Source: Sweltsa coloradensis
Lineage: Eukaryota > Arthropoda > Insecta > Plecoptera > Chloroperlidae
Direction: 5' to 3'
NCBI GenBank assembly: GCA_024449915.1
Contig: JAMZAV010001824.1
Span: 83,028 to 147,027 of the forward strand
DNA: 64,000 nucleotides
A model generated the notes under the pieces. That model worked only from the letters and a program-made list of their open reading frames with translations, was not told the origin of the DNA and made no database searches. Of this stretch, positions 22,381 through 33,919 are shown piece by piece. A program made the position numbers and the translations under genes. Each line of letters begins with the position of its first letter. Position 1 is the stretch's first letter.

Positions 22381-22618
22381 TTTTTTTGGGTTCAAGGACG
22401 CGTAAACCCGTTAGGATAATGCCCACTCTAACCTAGGGGGGGGGGGCCCGCTGGTCAGAACCACCACTGGAAAGGGGAAATGGAGTTTCTCACGTCGGGG
22501 TCGACATCGTTTTTATCATCGTTCTTTGAGTCATTGTCATCGTCGTCAGGGAGGTCTCAAGGGGAAGGGAGGGTGTCCCAAGACGACGATTGCTAGAGCT
22601 CGCCTCTAGTTTCGTTAA
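22381..22618 (-). mobile_element. Family A copy, head truncated
   Basis: Tail and central hairpin present: TCATCGTCGTC in the 5' arm and GACGACGATTGC in the 3' arm. Stops at CTCTAGTTTCG, losing the tRNA-like head. Confidence 0.65.
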
Positions 22619-23190
22619 ATGGGCACTTAAATAATTTTGAAAGTTTTAAAACGCGAACAGTTGCTGTTAAATACCTTTACAGAGCCCAAGTGCATAAGTT
22701 TAGTTTTAGTTTTGACCTTTTAAATTTAAAGTTTTTTAAAAACTGTCTCTTTTATTGTGCATAACATACGTGGATAATAAACAAAAAAACAAAAAACGTG
22801 ATGTTTTCCTGAAAAATAAAATTAAAAAAGGGTAATCCCTTGAGTTGAAATAAAAATCATGACGAAATAACTGTAGTATAGTGGAAATTTTCCAAATTAC
22901 CCCACTGCCCAAGCGGCTTTTCTTACTAAATGTTTTTGTCCTGTTAGATTCGCGGCAATTACTGTGCCACCTCTGAAAAACCCCGTGGCTAGACCCCCCC
23001 CCCCCCACTATAGCAGCCACACGGTATACATGTTTTGTAAAAAGCTCATAAAATTCCCCCCCCCCCCCCCCCCCAACCAAAACCCCCCAACAACATACCC
23101 AAACCCACCAAAACTTCCCTTTTTAAAAGTAAACGATCATTGTCTAACCCCTTTCCAAGCACATCACAGCCCACCATCAGTCTTTCATGC
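22619..23190. other. Gene-free stretch with poly(C)
   Basis: AT-rich, then C runs at 22,997 and 23,058. Nothing else recognised. Confidence 0.4.
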
Positions 23191-23192
23191 CG

Positions 23193-23330
23193 CCCGCGGG
23201 GGGCCATGTGATTAAGGCGCTGGTCTCAAGCGCATGACTCTACGACACGTGGGTTCGAACCCCGCATACGCATATTTTTTTTAAAATCGTCATCTAACAC
23301 CACGTCGTCTCGAATAGCCTAAGAGCGTTA
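23193..23330 (+). mobile_element. tRNA-derived SINE fragment (family L)
   Basis: AAGGCGCTGGTCTCAAGCGC and GTGGGTTCGAACCCCGC form a D-arm/anticodon-like part and a perfect B box. Related to 1,495-1,640, with a shared CGTCTCGAATAG downstream. Acceptor halves do not pair, so not a working tRNA. Confidence 0.55.
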
Positions 23331-23526
23331 ATATGGCTTTAAGAAACGAACTCACACTCTAACCCTAGCTTCAAATATAAACCTCTCACAACACATAACA
23401 CTGAAATGCGCAAAGCACTGCAAAATCAGTAAGCACCACAGCAATGTCGTGTTATTCAGAAAATCTCGCGCAAAACCTAGCTGCACACAAACTATAAACT
23501 AACACAGGGTATAACACTAGACTCCT

Positions 23527-23830
23527 CGCGCTAGCCCTAGCTGCACCCCCACGCCCGCCCGACCGTGGAAGGTCCGGACTGGGGCTACAAACCCCTCCTT
23601 CCCCGGCATCGGAGTCAATGATGCATACCCCTGGTAGAATGCACACTGCACACACACTAGACAAACACACGGTTTTAATACACTAGACATCGTCGCGCTA
23701 GCCCTAGCTGCACCCCCGCGCCCTCCCTAGACGTGGAAGGTCCGTACTGGGGGTTTACGAAGCCCCCACGCTAGTGTATGTGAGTCATATGATGCACTAG
23801 CCCGGTAGAATGCCACACTGCAGTGGCGGA
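23527..23830 (+). repeat. Tandem duplication, period ~167 bp
   Basis: CGCGCTAGCCCTAGCTGCAC starts at 23,527 and again at ~23,694. Both units continue with GTGGAAGGTCCG and end near GGTAGAATGC. High GC for this window. Confidence 0.7.
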
Positions 23831-24238
23831 TGCAATCCTCACTACAGTGGCGTACACTAAGTGATCGGGAACCAAACAACAGGGGTTCGAATCTTTATGC
23901 CACGCTCACAGTGGCGTAGAGGTCAAAAACGGGCCTACTTCGGGAAAGCCCGGACCAGTCAGACCTCTACTGTGGTATCAAAAAGGTGGTAAGAAGGGGA
24001 AGGGATGTCCTTCACATTGCCCACGGGTAACTTATTTTAAAAAAATAGGGATCTTTTAAGGGGTTTTTAATTTTTTTAAAAGGAATGTAATAACAATAAC
24101 CGTACGGGAGTGTTTCCCACTAACCAAATCAAAAAAAAAAAACTTTTTAGAAAAAAGTTCGGGGGCTTGACAATGGGGAAATGATGAGATAAATTAAAAG
24201 ATGCTTTTGGTATGTTTAAATCTAGATGATTTGGTTTG
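23831..24238. other. Gene-free, one tRNA-like B box
   Basis: GGGGTTCGAATC at ~23,890 between two GTGGCGTA blocks suggests another decayed tRNA-derived head. The rest is low quality. Confidence 0.3.
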
Positions 24239-24610
24239 GTTTCTTTGGATTGAGGGCGCGTAAAAAAACGTTGAGGTCAAAATGCGCAACTCTGGGCTTA
24301 GGGGAATGGTAATGAGGGGCCCATGCTGTTTAGAACCAGCCAGGGGGTGGGGAAAAGGAAGGGATGTTCTCACGTCGCGGTTGTCATCGTCTTTGTCATC
24401 GTTCGTTCTGTCATTTTATCGTCGCCGGGGTAGGTCGGAAGGGAAAGGGAAAAGGCCCCGACGACGATTGCCATAGCTAGGACTATTTTTGGGGAGTAAT
24501 GTACTCCCCTCTTCCTAGTGATGTTTGCAAGGGGGACTTTTTCTCTTGAATCCCCCTTTTACGATTAGCAGAGCCTGCTTGGGGGCCAATTCTCCCCGGG
24601 CCCCAGACGG
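24239..24610 (-). mobile_element. Family A copy, complete but noisy
   Basis: Runs from CTTTGGATTGAGGGCGCG to CCCCAGACGGG. The central 3' arm reads CCCCGACGACGATTGCC; its partner has lost the GTCGTC repeat. Confidence 0.7.
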
Positions 24611-24638
24611 GAGAAAAAAAATTGTAAAATTAAACAAA

Positions 24639-24765
24639 AAGTACGACAAAAGAATCTCGGGCGCTTTAACCGGTTTAGGCCATATTGCGCTGCATTTGAT
24701 ATTGTATTAATAAATTGAATATGGGATTTTTTAATATTAATGACGTAATTTTTAATAAATTTTAA
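24639..24765 (-). mobile_element. Family B fragment
   Basis: CGGGCGCTTTAACCGG, then GGCCATATTGCGCTGC; only ~120 bp kept. Confidence 0.6.
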
Positions 24766-24767
24766 AG

Positions 24768-24960
24768 GAAGCGTCAACCATAAGGTCTTAATGCGCCACT
24801 CTAGCCAAGGGGCTGTGGGAAGGAAGGTACCATGCTGGTCAGAACCAGCCACGGGTAAGAGGAGGAGTGTCGTGTTGGTCAAGGTGAGAGATTCGGGAAG
24901 TATCCCAGTCCCACGACTGCCAGAGCCGCCTGCACTTGGATTATTGTTTGTTGGGGACTC
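24768..24960 (-). mobile_element. Family A copy, rearranged
   Basis: Tail and the GCTGGTCAGAACCAGC hairpin are intact. The central part is replaced by an unrelated stretch ending ACTGCCAGAGCCGCCTGC. Confidence 0.6.
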
Positions 24961-24965
24961 AAAAT

Positions 24966-25313
24966 TAAAAGGGCACAATGCACCACTCTATCGAAAAGGG
25001 ATGTCGTGAGATAAAACCCGTGCTGGGCAAACCTGCGTACGGCCAGAGAAGGAGAAAAAAGTTTCTTTCGTCGCTTTTTTTGTCATAGTTTTTTCATCAT
25101 TCTTGTATTAAATAAAATAAAACAAATAATATAAGAGTCTACCCATCAATTATATACCTGATTTTCAGTGTTGCCGTACTCGATTCTAGATTCGGGTGTT
25201 GTAATACTCCCTTTACAGCTGATTTTGCGAGTGGGGCATTTTCTCTTGAATCGCCTTTTCGATTAGCAAAACCATGTTCTGAACCAAAAGCTAACCCCGG
25301 CCCAGACAAGATA
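24966..25313 (-). mobile_element. Family A copy interrupted by a SINE tail fragment
   Basis: Tail at 24,966-25,105 and head at 25,176-25,313 are separated by ~70 bp. That insert contains AGAGTCTACCCATCAATTAT and GATTTTCAGTG, the 3' end of the SINE family T seen at 50,395 and 62,280. Confidence 0.55.
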
Positions 25314-25334
25314 TGTGGGGGTTTAAAACAAAAC

Positions 25335-25460
25335 ATGGCGACGTGAAGAAAAGGGGCTTCCCGGGTTTCGTAATATTGCGCCCCCTGCGTATTGTAAAAA
25401 TGTAATTTTAAAGAAATTTGTTTTTGGGGATTTGTGATTATACGTGTTTTTTTGTTTTGG
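25335..25460 (-). mobile_element. Family B fragment
   Basis: GACGTGAAGAAAAGGGGC and GTAATATTGCGCCCCCTGCG; noisy. Confidence 0.5.
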
Positions 25461-25462
25461 TA

Positions 25463-25810
25463 TTTTTTTTAATTTGGGAAAAAGGGCGCATCACCGTGAG
25501 GTCAAATCACCACTCTGCCCAAAAGGGGGGGGATGGGGGGGAGGGGCCCATGCCGGTCACAACCAGCCACGGAAAAGGGAGGATGGGGGTTTTTTTCACG
25601 CGCGGGCGTTCGTTTTTGTTCGCGTTTTTTTCACGCGCCGGGGGGCGTCAAAACGTCCCCCGCACGTTCCGGTGCCTTGTTTCGGGGGGGTTTTGTCCAC
25701 GGGGGGGGGGGGCTTTTTTCCCCGCCACGATTGCAAGGCTCGCCCAATTTCCCCGGGGCGGTAAGAACCCGCTTGTTTCTATTTAGTTTGCGGGTGGGGG
25801 GGTGTTCCTT
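25463..25810 (-). mobile_element. Family A copy, heavily degraded
   Basis: Recognised by GTGAGGTCAAATCACCAC, CCGGTCACAACCAGCCACGG and CACGATTGCAAGGCTCGCC. G and T runs dominate, so three overlapping frames appear open. Confidence 0.5.
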
Positions 25811-25829
25811 AAGGGCCCTTAAAATAACC

Positions 25830-26985
25830 ACCGCCGCAAATCACGGGGCCCAACCGGTTGGATTTGGCCGCCCTTTTTAAAAATTTATGAAGTAAATAAA
25901 GTGCGTTTGAGTGTTTTTTTTTAAAACTTTAAAAAAAAAACGTTTGGGGAGTAATACAAAACAAAGATATTTTGTTGAAAAATAAAAATTTTAAAAAAAA
26001 GGATGGGTAATAAAATTTTGGTGCTTCTTTTGGGTAAAAAAGAAATTTTTTGCCTTTTACATAAAAAATTTTTTAAATTGGGGTGATAAAATTTTGGGGA
26101 ACAATATTTGGTAAAATGTATAATTTTGGGGAAAATTTTTTGTTTTAAAAATTTGTGGTTAAAATTTGGTATTTTTTGGGAAATCCCCTTTTCAAGTAAG
26201 TCAAAAAATGGGAGGAAAAATACGTCGCAAGCCCCATTTTTTTGGGGGAATTTAAATTTTTTTTTCCTTCTGGGTAAAGGTTTTCTTTGGAAGGGGGGAT
26301 CCCCCGGAAGTAGACCGTGTTGTGGGATAAATTAAAAAACCCTTTTCCACGTTTTAGGGTTTTTGGGAGAATTTTGGGGGAAAATTTGGGCAGACGGGGG
26401 GGGAAATTATTTATAGGAAACCCCAAAATTTTTTTTCTCGGTCCTTTTAAAATTGGGGAAGGGGGTCCACAAAAAAACGCTGCTTGCCTGTTAAAGGGGG
26501 TAAAAACCCAAAAAATTTTACAAATGTATGGCTTTTCCCCACCCTCCGGGCCATTTCCCGGGCCCCGGGGGGGGGGGGTTTTCTAATGGGGTTACCCCCC
26601 TAAAACATTTTTCCCGGGTTTAATTTGGGTTTTTGCTTTTAAGGGAATTTGGTGATTTTTTGTTAAAATTTAAAAAAAGCAAAAATAAAATATAATTTTT
26701 TTAAACAAATAAAATAATTAAATTTCTATTCCAAAAATAATGGCACCAAAATTTTTGCCAAAACAAGGTTTAATTCCTTTTTTTGTAAAAAAACTTAAAA
26801 AACCCCAACGAAGCTTTTTTTCGCTGGCTAGGGCGTTGTGTTTTTTTACCAAAAGTGAAACGGGTTTAACGTCATGAGTATAATGCAATTATTGGAATAT
26901 TAATTGTAAAGTTTATACAATAAAGAAAACCTTTTAAGCATGGATATATTACGGGGGCCGTAAGGGGCCAATTATTTTTTTTATT
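25830..26985. other. Family B remnant then unrecognised low-quality DNA
   Basis: CCCAACCGGTTGGATTTGGC near 25,850 is a B tail. From ~25,910 on, only homopolymer-rich AT sequence with nothing identifiable. Confidence 0.4.
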
Positions 26986-26989
26986 TTTT

Positions 26990-27235
26990 TTTTTTATTGC
27001 TCAACCTTGGCTTTCAACTTTAACCCAGGGGGGGGGGAGGAGGGTATGTGGCGCCAGCCAGGGAAAAGGAAAAATTTATCGGGTTATGTCTTGTTCGTTG
27101 GTTCATTGCTATGGCGAAGATGCAAGGGAACAAGGTCCCCGAGACGTTTAGAGCTCCCCCTTTTTTTAAGGTAATTATTACTCCGCCTTACAGCTGTGTT
27201 TTGGAGGTGGATTCTCTTGAACGCCACGATTAAAA
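26990..27235 (-). mobile_element. Family A copy, degraded
   Basis: GGTCCCCGAGACG and CAGCTGTGTTTTGGAGGTGG remain; the head ends at CGCCACGATT. Confidence 0.5.
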
Positions 27236-27239
27236 CGCA

Positions 27240-27600
27240 TTTGTAAAAACTCTGCATTCGTGGGCATCCATGTGCAATCTGGGGGCAACCCGCACTTCCA
27301 AACCGCCATTTTTTCAGTAATCTCCCCCCAACTTGAGATTGACCCCTATTTGCCTCTCCCCCAAAAAATGATCGTCGTAAAATCTAATTTTCATACAATT
27401 TATTCTCCGACTTTCTCAACTTTCTAAAGGGCGGTTACAATAAATGAACAATGTTACAGGGCGAATTCCTTGTTTTAAAATTAAAAATAAAAATTACACC
27501 CCAGGATTATTTCAGGCGTGATTTTGAAACTTTTGAGGCCTACGTTTGTAAAAAATTTAAAACAAAATTTTAAACGCCCGAGAAAAACAGGTTTTAGGGG
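27240..27600 (-). pseudogene. RTE-type LINE RT fragment, degraded copy
   Basis: Aligns by eye with 59,885-60,190: ACAATTTATTCTCCGACTTTCT, CAATAAATGAACAATGTTAC and GAGGCCTACGTTTGTAA blocks in the same order. Coding content is recognisable only through that better copy. Confidence 0.5.
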
Positions 27601-27683
27601 TAAGTTTTTAAACCTAAAAAGTTTTTAAAACAAGAAAATTCCTATTATTTTTTATTTTTTAAAAATTTTTTTATTTTTTTTTT

Positions 27684-27880
27684 TAGATAAGGGGGACGTC
27701 AACCGTTAGGTAATAATTCGCCCCCAAACATAGTGCATGTATCGAAAAAAAAACACATTTGGTATAGTAGGGTTACGGGTGAAGGCATACACTAAAACCC
27801 CGCACCCTTCACCTACACCTGTATTACGCTTGGAAAAAATGAACAAACCAATGCAAATCAAAGAACGAAAAACACATTAT
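27684..27880 (-). mobile_element. Family A tail fragment plus module E
   Basis: GACGTCAACCGTTAGGTAAT, then the E block (CACCCTTCACCTACACCTG, AATGAACAAACCAATG). The E block is also seen at 41,040, 48,955 and 55,370. Confidence 0.5.
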
Positions 27881-27901
27881 TTGAAAAAAATCGTCTCCTT
27901 G

Positions 27902-28250
27902 TGGGTTTTTTTGGATTAAAAACGCGCAACCTTTGGGTCAAATCATATTTCATAACTCTATCCCCGGGGTATAGGGGGGACGGCCTATGCTGGGCGAACC
28001 ACCACAGGTAAGAAAAAGAAAAGGCGGTACTGACTCGCGGTCTCTTTTTTTTTGTCATCGTTTTATAATGTCTTGTTGCGTCGTCGGGGGGGGCCGTCAA
28101 GAAAGAGGGCAAGTCCCGGAAAAACGATTGCCAGAGCTCGATCTCGTTTCGGGGAGTAAATACTTTCTTGCTATTAAATGATGTTTGAGAGACGGCTTCA
28201 TCTCTTTTCTCGCCTTTATTTTACCTTATTATTTACCCCGAAAGGGGAGA
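27902..28250 (-). mobile_element. Family A copy
   Basis: TTTTTTGGATTAAAAACGCG to ATGATGTTTGAGAG; head end missing. Confidence 0.55.
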
Positions 28251-28404
28251 ACACCCAAAAATTTTTTTTTTGATTACACCAAAGGTCCGCACTTTTAATT
28301 TTATTTTTATTTTATTTATTATTATATTATTTATATATTTTTGCCCTGGGGCCCCTGATAAAAGTAGGCTACTGCCAAAGGGGCCAAAAAAGAGTGATAT
28401 GACA

Positions 28405-28500
28405 TTTTTTTGTGTAAAGTTTCAAGTCACGCAAACCGTTAGTTTACTGTAAACCACTCAAATAAGAGATGTGGGGAGGAAAGACCCTGAAAAGGATCAC
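28405..28500 (-). mobile_element. Family A tail fragment
   Basis: TCACGCAAACCGTTAGTTTA and GATGTGGGGAGGAAAG. Confidence 0.4.
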
Positions 28501-28524
28501 CCTTAAAGGTAGCTTTTGGGCTTA

Positions 28525-28812
28525 TTTTGACGACGTAAAAAAACAAGGGAACTTCGCCATTAAGTCACATTCGTTGCCCCTGATATTGTAAGATAATTAA
28601 ATTGTTTTGGGTTTGGGAAAATTTGTTTCCAAATTCATAAAGGGGAACAAAAAAGATGGTGATATAGAAAAAGTAAACGAGATATTATTTATTTGGGATG
28701 AAAAAATCAAAAAATGTTTGATGTAAATGTAAAATTTTTTGGTAAAACAATTATTTTTATTGAATTTTAAAACTTGTTCGCCGTTATCATATAAAAAAGA
28801 AGATCTACATAA
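28525..28812 (-). mobile_element. Family B copy
   Basis: Full length despite noise: GACGACGTAAAAAAACAAGG at the left and TTCGCCGTTATCATAT at the right. Confidence 0.6.
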
Positions 28813-28837
28813 TTTTTTTTTAAAAAAATTTTTTCTA

Positions 28838-29215
28838 TATACTTAGGGTTTGGGGGACGGCAAACCCTAGGGCATAAAAGCGCAATTCTAGCCTAGAGTA
28901 TATAAAAGGGGACATTCCACAGCTGGGCAGGGAACCATACAGTTTGTGGATTCTAAAGAGGAAAGGGCCCCCCCCCCCCCCTTTTGATTCACACGTCGTG
29001 GTCGTCGTAATCATTTTTATCGTTCGTGATGCCATGGTCGTCGTCCTAGGGGGGGTCTTCAAAGGGAAGGGGGAAATGTACACGACGACGTTTTTCCCGA
29101 GCTCCCCTCCCCCTAAAAACTCCCCCCTTACAATGAGTTTGCGAGGTGGGCTTTTTTTTTTGAAACGCCTTTTACGATAAAAAAAACATTGCTCTGGGCC
29201 AATTCTCCCCGGGCT
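28838..29215 (-). mobile_element. Family A copy, complete
   Basis: Tail GGGGGACGGCAAACCC, central GTGGTCGTCGTAATC, head GCTCTGGGCCAATTCTCC. Several deletions. Confidence 0.65.
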
Positions 29216-29395
29216 CTTGTTGTGATAATTAATTCATTTATTTTTTAAAATTGGCAGTCCGAAGTGACTTAGAACTAGTTTCTTTTGCCCCCTTTAGGCC
29301 ATTTAAATAAATGAATGTGATTAGGAATATAATTTAATTACTTGTTATGAAAAAGGCCTAAGTCACTTTTAGTACTTCTGAGATAAACGAGTTTT
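29216..29395 (+). repeat. Module G copy
   Basis: Matches 57,830-58,030: TTGGCAGTCCGAAGTGA, AAATAAATGAATGTG and an AATTAATTAC-type stretch. Follows a family A head in both places. Confidence 0.55.
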
Positions 29396-29398
29396 TGA

Positions 29399-29730
29399 AT
29401 TCAATAAGTTTAAGGACGCGTCAACCGTTATGTCATAATGCGCAACTCTAGCCTAGAGTATATATGTAGGAGGGACCAATGCTGGTCAGAACTATTATAG
29501 CCATGGGTAGGGGGATGAGAAAAGGGATCTCACTTCGCGGTCATCATCTTTATCATAGTTCGTTGTGTCATTATCATCGTTGTCGGGAAAGTTGTCAAGG
29601 GAATGGGGAGGTGTCCCAGACGACGATTGCCAGAGCTCGCCTCTAGTTTTGGGGTCTTACATACTCCCCTATTTCTAGCTGATGTTTGCGAGGTTGACTT
29701 TTTTTGGGAATAGTGTTTTACTATTCGCGT
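29399..29730 (-). mobile_element. Family A copy
   Basis: TTTAAGGACGCGTCAACCG to CTGATGTTTGCGAGGTTG. The central arms CATCGTTGTCGGG and CCCAGACGACGATTGCC are mostly paired. The head breaks off at GTTTTACTATTCGCG. Confidence 0.7.
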
Positions 29731-31350
29731 TTAAAAGCAAAGTGGCTGACATCTGGCGGTCAACTGGAGAACTGCTCCAAGGCAGATACAGTGGGGCTGC
29801 ATGGCGGCATTCAATGTTAAACCAATGCACCATTGTACCGTCACGGTCAACTCGAGATTGAATTTACTCGAACATGTTTATTATTTAGCAAGCAAGAAAG
29901 GTCATACAATTAGTAATGCACATTTTTGTGTTGCGTAATGAAACAAAAAGTATGTATGTGTATATTATGCCGTGCATTACTGTGGGTAAGTTGGGAGCTC
30001 TATTCTTATACCTTGATACACATTTTTCGCAACTGTAATCAGTTTCATGGACACCACCAAACGATAAACGTCATACCAATACCATATTATTGTAATTAAT
30101 TTATTACAATTATGTGCTGTAGGCGGTATAGGGCCAAAGCGGGCTAAGAGCTCTGTATACCGTCTTTGGGTTCCACATTCTAAACCCAAGGATACTGAGT
30201 ACCATTATGCAAATCACATTAATGGTATAATTGATAATGGGTATAGATATAATAAGAAATTTTTAAAATTATTATTTATTTTTTATAATATATGTCCCTA
30301 ATAATATTTTTTAATTTGTGCAGTGCATTGAATGTAAACTAGCCTACCTTTATTTCTTATTCCTATATACCAAGACCTACTGCCTCCTACCACCTACCAA
30401 CTGCTGCCGTGAACAGCAAATTATGCCTAGACTTAATTATTTTTGGGCAAAAATCTTTATTTTATTATTTATTTAATAACATTTAGACGGTATAATCGGT
30501 ATAATAATAAGTAACCAAGAGATTTGAGAGAGATCAAAAGTGTTGAAATGTTAAAAAGTAAATGTCGTGAGTGGATATTAAATAAATATAAAATATATGT
30601 AAGTAGGATGTAAAATAGCTATCAAGCTAAAAATAAAACGCATACAATACAATTCAATTCATATTATTTATAATATCAACCAAAACAACAACAAAACAAT
30701 TCTAGGACTTAACAATATTAGTATAGAACTATGCGTATTAATAACAGTAGGCCTATATATAAAATTTAGTGAAAGCCAGTGCAATTCATATTTCATACAT
30801 AACTTTAAACTTTTAGCCGGGTTGCGGGGGGAGGGGGAGGGCTTTTAAAATGTGAGACTTGTGTTATAAGAGGTTTCAATGGCGTGACGAAACACAAATT
30901 TAATAACAAATCGAGTTTGATAATTTATTCGCGGGGAACCCACAAACAATACTTCCGGGGGTGGTGGTGGTGGTGGTGGGGGAAATAATGTGTGATACAA
31001 AATAACATATCATAGGCCTATTAGTAAAGGCCAATAATCATGCGAAATTCGCAGTATTGCCATCAAGGTAAAATTACAGCAAACACATTGCCCAAAGGAT
31101 TTTACACGTCTGCAAATTACGAGATAAAATTCCTTATTTTGCTAGTTATTTTGCAGTTGATGGTTACAAAATATAGTGATTGTCCTACCCCACCGTACCC
31201 AACTACTGGAAAGTGGAAATACTTCCAGAACTGACGCTTACAATGAAATATTATGCTTTAAAGCATGAAAAACACACTTGCTCCCTATGCAGCCCGTGTT
31301 TTATCTGCCTTCGGACGGCCATGTTGGCATACGACCGTGCTGCTACCTGG
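29731..31350. other. Gene-free stretch without array modules
   Basis: The longest module-free interval in the 29-64 kb array outside the large insertions. AT-rich; a (GGT)n run lies at ~30,960-30,980. No protein motif or known repeat recognised. Confidence 0.5.
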
Positions 31351-31354
31351 TTAG

Positions 31355-31411
31355 GTTTTAACCGCGAATTAGCCGAGCCATGCTCAATTCACACCCGGGC
31401 ACAGACGGGGT
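31355..31411 (-). mobile_element. Family A head fragment
   Basis: GAATTAGCCGAGCCATGCTC and CCGGGCACAGACGGGG only. Confidence 0.6.
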
Positions 31412-31525
31412 AAACGTAATTTAAATATATCTAGCACATTTGGTGATGTTAAAAAAAAACAAAAAAAAACAATTTGTTTACCCATGAAAAGCTAAAGCGG
31501 ATGTTTGATGTTTGATGTTTATAAG

Positions 31526-32043
31526 GTTTAAGGGCGCGTCAACCGTTAGGTCATATTGCGCATCTTGTGATAATGTTGTTTATTAGTTAGGCTTATATAT
31601 TTTCCAAAGGGGAGGAACGTAAGGGGTGACGTGGGGAGACGCGGGGTGGACAGGCTTGTGCTGGTCAGAACCAGCCACAAGCAAGGGGAGGGCATGGGAG
31701 AAGGTGGCCGGGGGCAAGGGGCCGGGGCGGGATCATGGCCGGGGTCGGGTCGGGGGGGCCATGTGGTCTGTGGTGAAATCAGGCCGGGCTCAGGCAAAGG
31801 ACAGAGGGAAATGGAGGGTACGGAGAGGGTAGGGGTTGGTGGTTCCCCCACGTCATGGTCGTCTTCGTCTGTGTCATCGTCCGTGTTGTCATTGTCTTCG
31901 TCGTCGGGGAGGTTGTCAAGGGGAAGGGAGTGTTCCCCAACGACGACCGCCACAGCTCGCCTCTAGATTCGGGGAGTAATATACTCCCCTCTTGCTAGCT
32001 GATGTTTGCGAGGTGGACTTTTTCTCTACCCCGGGCCCAGACG
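31526..32043 (-). mobile_element. Family A copy, long variant with B-like tail
   Basis: Tail reads GGTCATATTGCGCATC, as in family B, followed by an A body. An extra ~150 bp of G-rich sequence (31,690-31,830) follows the GCTGGTCAGAACCAGC hairpin. The GGGGAGTAATATACTCCCC hairpin (31,972-31,990) is perfect. The minus strand has a 135-codon open frame rich in Asp, from GAC/GAT triplets. Confidence 0.7.
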
Positions 32044-32490
32044 GGGAAACCTGGAAAGACCAGACGGACGGACTACAGTGCTGGCTCGAGCGTTAAGCAA
32101 GCCATTCTGATTCGGGATGTCCCAGGTTTAAATCGATTTTGTCCGAGGTTTTCCTCAATCGTTAATGCGAATGCAAGGTATTGAGTCCTCTACAACAGCC
32201 CTGGACAGACAACACATTGTACTACCCGCTTCTAGTCAGACACTTGTGGAGGGGCATGAATCACAAACTTTCATCGTGCGTGTTGTCATTGACCACTAAA
32301 CAAACCATTATCAGTGAGATATTTAATTGCATAACGTCACCGCGTGTTGTCTGATGCCGGGCGGGGCTACAAGGAATAGGCAAATAGTTTCAGGTTAGGA
32401 GTTTATTCGTTAAGTCTTTTTGATCAAATAGTCGTTATGTGCAGGAAAACCACATGCTGGTCATACCAGCCACGGATAGAGTTTATACTC
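32044..32490. other. Non-array DNA with a possible tRNA-like segment
   Basis: TGGCTCGAGCGTTAAGC and GTCCCAGGTTTAAATCG (32,083-32,140) could be decayed A and B boxes. Nothing else recognised. Confidence 0.3.
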
Positions 32491-32492
32491 TC

Positions 32493-32688
32493 GACGACGA
32501 CGTGAGAAACTAGGGCGCTTAAACCGGTTAGGTCACTTTGCGCCGTCTGTGACTGAAAGTAAATGAGAAGAGTTAATGCAGGTATGTTTGAAGATGAGAT
32601 TGTTTTCTAAGTGTATAAATTAGAAAATAAATGATGATGATGAAAGTAATAGCAAAATAAAAGTTATGTATGTAAATGGATTTTTTTT
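32493..32688 (-). mobile_element. Family B copy
   Basis: Clean left end (GACGACGACGTGAGAAAC), UTR through GTTATGTATGTAAATGG, then cut by a family A copy. Confidence 0.8.
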
Positions 32689-32905
32689 TTGTTTATTTGG
32701 ATAAAGGACGCGTCAACCGTTAGGTCATAATGCACCACTCTAGCCTTAGGGGGATGGGGAGGAGGGGCCAATGCTGGTCAGAACCAGCCACGGGTAAAGA
32801 GAGGACTCACGTCGCGGTCGTCATCGTCTTTGTCATCGTTCGTTGTGTCATTGTCATCGTCGTAGAGGGGTCGTCAAGGAAAGGGGGCAAGGTCCCCGTC
32901 GACGA
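32689..32905 (-). mobile_element. Family A copy, head truncated
   Basis: Ends inside the central hairpin at GTCCCCGTCGACGATGATG. The GATGATG run continues straight into a B copy, a microhomology-like junction. Confidence 0.75.
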
Positions 32906-33105
32906 TGATGATATTGTTTTCTAAGTGTATAAATAACAAAATTAATTGATGATGATGAAACTAATTGCAAAATAAAAGTAAGCTACTTGAATGGAAATAA
33001 AGAAAAGAAAGACATGTGTATGATGTGAATTAAATTTAGTTAAATAGAATACTATGGATGAGAAATTTAGAAAGTTTGTCGCCGTTATCATATGATAGAA
33101 GTGCC
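32906..33105 (-). mobile_element. Family B copy, starting inside the UTR
   Basis: ATATTGTTTTCTAAGTGTAT to GTCGCCGTTATCATATG; lacks the tail because the A hairpin is fused in its place. Confidence 0.75.
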
Positions 33106-33345
33106 ACGGATAGGGGAGGAAAGGAGTGTTTTGACGTTTCGGTCGATTGGTTTATTTGGATTAAGGACGCGTCAACCGTTAGGTCATAATGCACCACTCT
33201 AGTCTAAGGGGGGTGGGGGAGGAGGGGCCCATAATGGTCAGAACCAGCCAAGGGTATCTTTGTCATCGTTCGTTTTGTCATGGTCGTTGACGTCGGAGAA
33301 GTCGTTAAGGGGAGGGGGAGGAATCCCGACGAGTACGGGACTGAG
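33106..33345 (-). mobile_element. Two family A pieces
   Basis: A fragment (CCACGGATAGGGGAGG to TTTCGGTCG) followed by a new start GTTTATTTGGATTAAG at ~33,151 running to GGAATCCCGACGAG. Confidence 0.65.
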
Positions 33346-33387
33346 GGATGTGAGAAGGACAAACCAATGATGAAAACACCAACGTAC

Positions 33388-33845
33388 GGCGTGAGAGAAA
33401 CTAGGGCGCTTCAACCGGTGTGGTCCTATTGCGTCGCCTGTGGTATTGTTTTAATGATGATTATATTGTTGTCTATATTTATAAAGAAAAATAAAATTTC
33501 ATGGAATTAATTGACGACAACGTGAGGAACTAGAGCTCTTTAAACGGTTAGGATATATTGCTCCGACTTTGAAATTGGAAGTTAAAGAAATGGTGTGTCT
33601 GATGATTATATTTTTTCAAAGTGTATAAGGACACTATTTAAAAAAAGAAAATGATGATGATTTTTGGAAAATCAAAAAATATTTATTTGATTGGAAATAA
33701 ATAAATAATAAAAATAAATATGTATAATATTATGTGATTTAAATTTTGTTAATCAAATTTCTTAGAATGAGAAATTCAGAATGTTTGTCGCCGTTATCAT
33801 GGGATAGAAGTTCTTCATATGATTGGGAGAGATCAAATTGCGACA
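33388..33845 (-). mobile_element. Two family B copies in tandem
   Basis: First start GGCGTGAGAGAAACTAGG at 33,388 (short); second start GACGACAACGTGAGGAAC at 33,511, running full length to GGGAGAGATCAAATTGCG. Confidence 0.7.
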
Positions 33846-33919
33846 GAGAGACATCCTCTCAGTGAGTTCCGTTCCGCTCGACCTGCGTTGTATGAATACT
33901 TCGTTCGCTTCGATCACTG

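Noticed and set aside
23193..23280. Functional tRNA-Leu gene
   Set aside because: Good B box, but stems do not close and a related SINE copy exists at 1,495.
20852..26586. Lys/Phe/Pro/Gly-rich ORFs
   Set aside because: Arise from homopolymer runs in low-quality consensus over degraded family A/B copies.
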